From Streptomyces sp. PR69 (GTDB lineage: Bacteria; Actinomycetota; Actinomycetes; Streptomycetales; Streptomycetaceae): 64,000 nt of DNA. Each line of letters begins with the position of its first letter. Within the stretch, counting starts at the first letter, position 1. The notes beneath the pieces are model-generated. The model did no database searches and had not been told where the DNA came from. It saw nothing but the letters and a program-made list of their open reading frames with translations. The stretch lies in contig NZ_JAOWCB010000006.1 of the NCBI RefSeq assembly GCF_026420845.1, positions 186,001-250,000 on the forward strand, given 5' to 3'. The position numbers were made by a program, and so were the translations under genes. This document shows, piece by piece, positions 62,567-64,000 of this stretch.

Positions 62567-62854
62567 TCTGTCAGATCGGCCTTCAGCAGGCCAGGCCCGC
62601 CCCCTCGGAGGTTCGGTGAGTGCCGAAACATCCGGCCGATAGCGCTCCGACTCCGGTACGGGAGAGCCCCGCACCGGTGAACGTGGACGCGGCCCAATGC
62701 CGGAGACGGCCCTGAAGCGGCGACTCGCGAAACGAGGTCCGCTGGTGTTGCTGGGGCGGCACCTGCCGCTGCCGGGGCACCTGCGCTCCGACGGCGCCGA
62801 GATCGTGCCGACCGACCGCTGGCCGCCAGATCTGGCGGTACGGGGGGCGGATAC

Positions 62855-63005
62855 TCTACGTCTCGGCGGCGGACCGCCACGGCTGGTCCCGCACCACGCT
62901 GCAGCGCTCGATCGCCCAGCGCCTGCACCTGTCACGCAGCCTCGCGGACACCCTCGCCACCAGCCTCGTCCACTTCCTCACCGAGCCGGGCGTCGGCTTC
63001 GCCTT
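62855..63005 (+). pseudogene. Internal fragment of the DUF1016 gene
   Basis: The 151 bp match 61006-61156 of the intact DUF1016 gene at a constant offset of 1849 bp, with only a few changes (about 95% alike by eye). It codes part of the middle (ADRHGWSRTTLQRSIAQRLHLSRSLADTLATSLVHFLTE). It starts and stops abruptly and has no start codon. The next about 175 bp to 63182 hold no gene. Confidence 0.85.
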
Positions 63006-63182
63006 TGGCTCTGTTCACGAGTTCCGACGGAAGATGCGCACGGCTTCGGGGACACGCCCCGCCCGGGACGTGGCCGATGTTCACGAGAGGGGAGGCACCT
63101 CGTGGACCCTCCCGCCGACCGGGGGAGGCAGGCGCCGGCCGGGCCGCGCGCTGACGTCAGCGCACCCCCGTAGGGTGGTCTG

Positions 63183-63398
63183 ATGTTCGATCGCTTGGAG
63201 ATCAGGGTGTTGCCGCCGGGTCCCCGGTTCGCTGCCCAAGTGCGGCTCTGGGTCAACGGCAAGGACGTGGTCGAAGAGGCGGTCGGCGAAGGCGGCCGCG
63301 GACCGTACGCAGCCCTGCCCCCACGCGTCCGCACCCACATGCCCACCGAAGCGGACCTGCTCCGCCTCACCCAGTCCGTCCTCGACGAATACCCATGA
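63183..63398 (+). CDS. Chimaeric ORF: other gene's 5' end fused to the DUF1016 3' end
   Basis: 71 aa. Residues 1-41 (MFDRLEIRVLPPGPRFAAQVRLWVNGKDVVEEAVGEGGRGP) resemble the start of a widespread Streptomyces hypothetical protein. Residues from YAALPPRVRTHMPTEADLLRLTQSVLDEYP onward equal the DUF1016 end; the DNA from 63306 matches 61446-61538 at offset 1860. The join falls in a shared TACGCAGCCCTG. Both parent genes are incomplete here, so this is probably a dead gene, though still open. Confidence 0.75.
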   Translation: MFDRLEIRVLPPGPRFAAQVRLWVNGKDVVEEAVGEGGRGPYAALPPRVRTHMPTEADLLRLTQSVLDEYP

Positions 63399-63516
63399 GC
63401 GATTCTCCCGTCGCAGCGTCGCGTACCACCCGTGTCGGCCCCAACCCGCTCATTGATCGCAGTCCACGAAGTCGATGGCTTACAGTGACCGAATCAGGAA
63501 GAATGCTCATGTGCTG

Positions 63517-64000
63517 ATGCCCAACGATGAACCACAGATCCTCGCCGCTGTCCGCCGCTACGTGATGCCCGAGCGCCGTTATATGAAGCTGCACGGCTGG
63601 AACATCGCACACATGGGCGAAGAAAAGCGAGACGAGTTCGGACGGTCACTCGCTAAAGCGGCATCCAGAGCTGCAGACCACGAAATAATCGCCCTTCTCA
63701 AATCTGATTGGCGAGCCAGTCTCGCTGCCGCCTGGCTCATCGCCATCGACATGCGCACCGGATTTCGGGATATTATCAGCAACTTGCTGCTCCAGCAGGA
63801 AGGAAGCAACCAGCTCAAAGGGTACTGTTTCGCTTTGACTCGCTTCGGCAGTCCGGCAGACGCTGAAGCCATAAGCTCTTACCTTGACAAATCCCTCCGG
63901 TTGCAAACTCGCAATCATGCAGAAACATGGGCTTTGGGCGGACTTCTCTACCTGGACGCTCAACTAGAAAGCAGTTACGCCGACCGCTTCCTGGCCACGA
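63517..64000 (+). CDS. DUF6000 family protein (partial, runs off the edge)
   Basis: About 161 residues to the window end. It reads MPNDEPQILAAVRRYVMPERRYMKLHGWNIAHMGEEKRDEFGRSLAKAA, ALLKSDWRASLAAAWLIAIDMRTGFRDIISNLLL, GYCFALTRFGSPADAEAISSYLDKSL and YLDAQLESSYADRFLA, the DUF6000 pattern. Its GC content and codon use are clearly lower than in the rest of the window, suggesting recent transfer. ATG 63517 or GTG 63511. Function unknown. Confidence 0.8.
   Translation, partial: MPNDEPQILAAVRRYVMPERRYMKLHGWNIAHMGEEKRDEFGRSLAKAASRAADHEIIALLKSDWRASLAAAWLIAIDMRTGFRDIISNLLLQQEGSNQLKGYCFALTRFGSPADAEAISSYLDKSLRLQTRNHAETWALGGLLYLDAQLESSYADRFLAT

Overview
The window is a 64 kb piece of a high-GC actinobacterial chromosome. 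Everything points to Streptomyces: very strong third-position G/C, GTG starts, TGA/TAG stops, RsiG, Nur, GlnR, XRE/DUF397 pairs, mycothiol synthase, and the ppk-CHAD-NUDIX-pst-pit order. Most of it is ordinary core chromosome. The right end (about 58-64 kb) is accessory and visibly rearranged. No rRNA, tRNA, CRISPR array, transposase or integrase gene was found.

Left part (0-16.8 kb). After the tail of an NlpC/P60 gene come a receiver-SpoIIE phosphatase and a mycobacterial-style hbhA block (XRE regulator, HbhA-like protein, DUF2516 membrane protein) with a near-perfect palindrome ahead of the regulator. Next are an unusual MerR-PP2C fusion, a collapsed acetoacetate-decarboxylase pseudogene, several one-component regulators (AraC, LysR, GntR) with neighbouring enzymes, a phosphotransferase-like kinase, an Eis-like acetyltransferase and an asparaginase.

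Middle (16.8-33 kb). This holds rsiG (the c-di-GMP-armed anti-sigma of WhiG; both 16-residue signature motifs can be read directly), dtd, a YgfZ-like protein, nur, nitrobindin, and a sulfur cluster. In that cluster a 27-aa Cys-containing leader peptide and hairpin precede a thiosulfate sulfurtransferase and SseC. glnR, the global nitrogen regulator, lies behind an 18-codon ORF whose stop overlaps its start (ATGA). A LacI regulator, a second actinobacterial IHF-like protein, and two XRE regulators follow; the first of these regulators is frameshifted.

Phosphate part (33-53 kb). An S1C protease, a two-component pair, a Tat-exported PI-PLC and a secreted 5'-nucleotidase come first, then mshD. 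The polyphosphate/phosphate locus follows: ppk, a CHAD protein, a NUDIX hydrolase, a PHO-box promoter, pstS, an 18-bp stem-loop, pstC-pstA-pstB, and then pit with a PhoU-like DUF47 partner on the opposite strand. CsoR with its operator closes this part.

Right part (53-64 kb). It carries a secreted BBE flavoprotein, a PAP2 phosphatase, an SLT-NlpC/P60 hydrolase, and a WhiJ/AbaA-like locus (HATPase, palindrome, XRE-DUF5753, two DUF397 genes). A DUF1016 nuclease-like gene and a three-repeat beta-trefoil-like protein follow. Then come two separated fragments copied from the DUF1016 gene, one fused to another gene's 5' end. A lower-GC DUF6000 gene runs off the edge. In-frame minisatellite expansions (15, 18, 117 bp) recur across the window.
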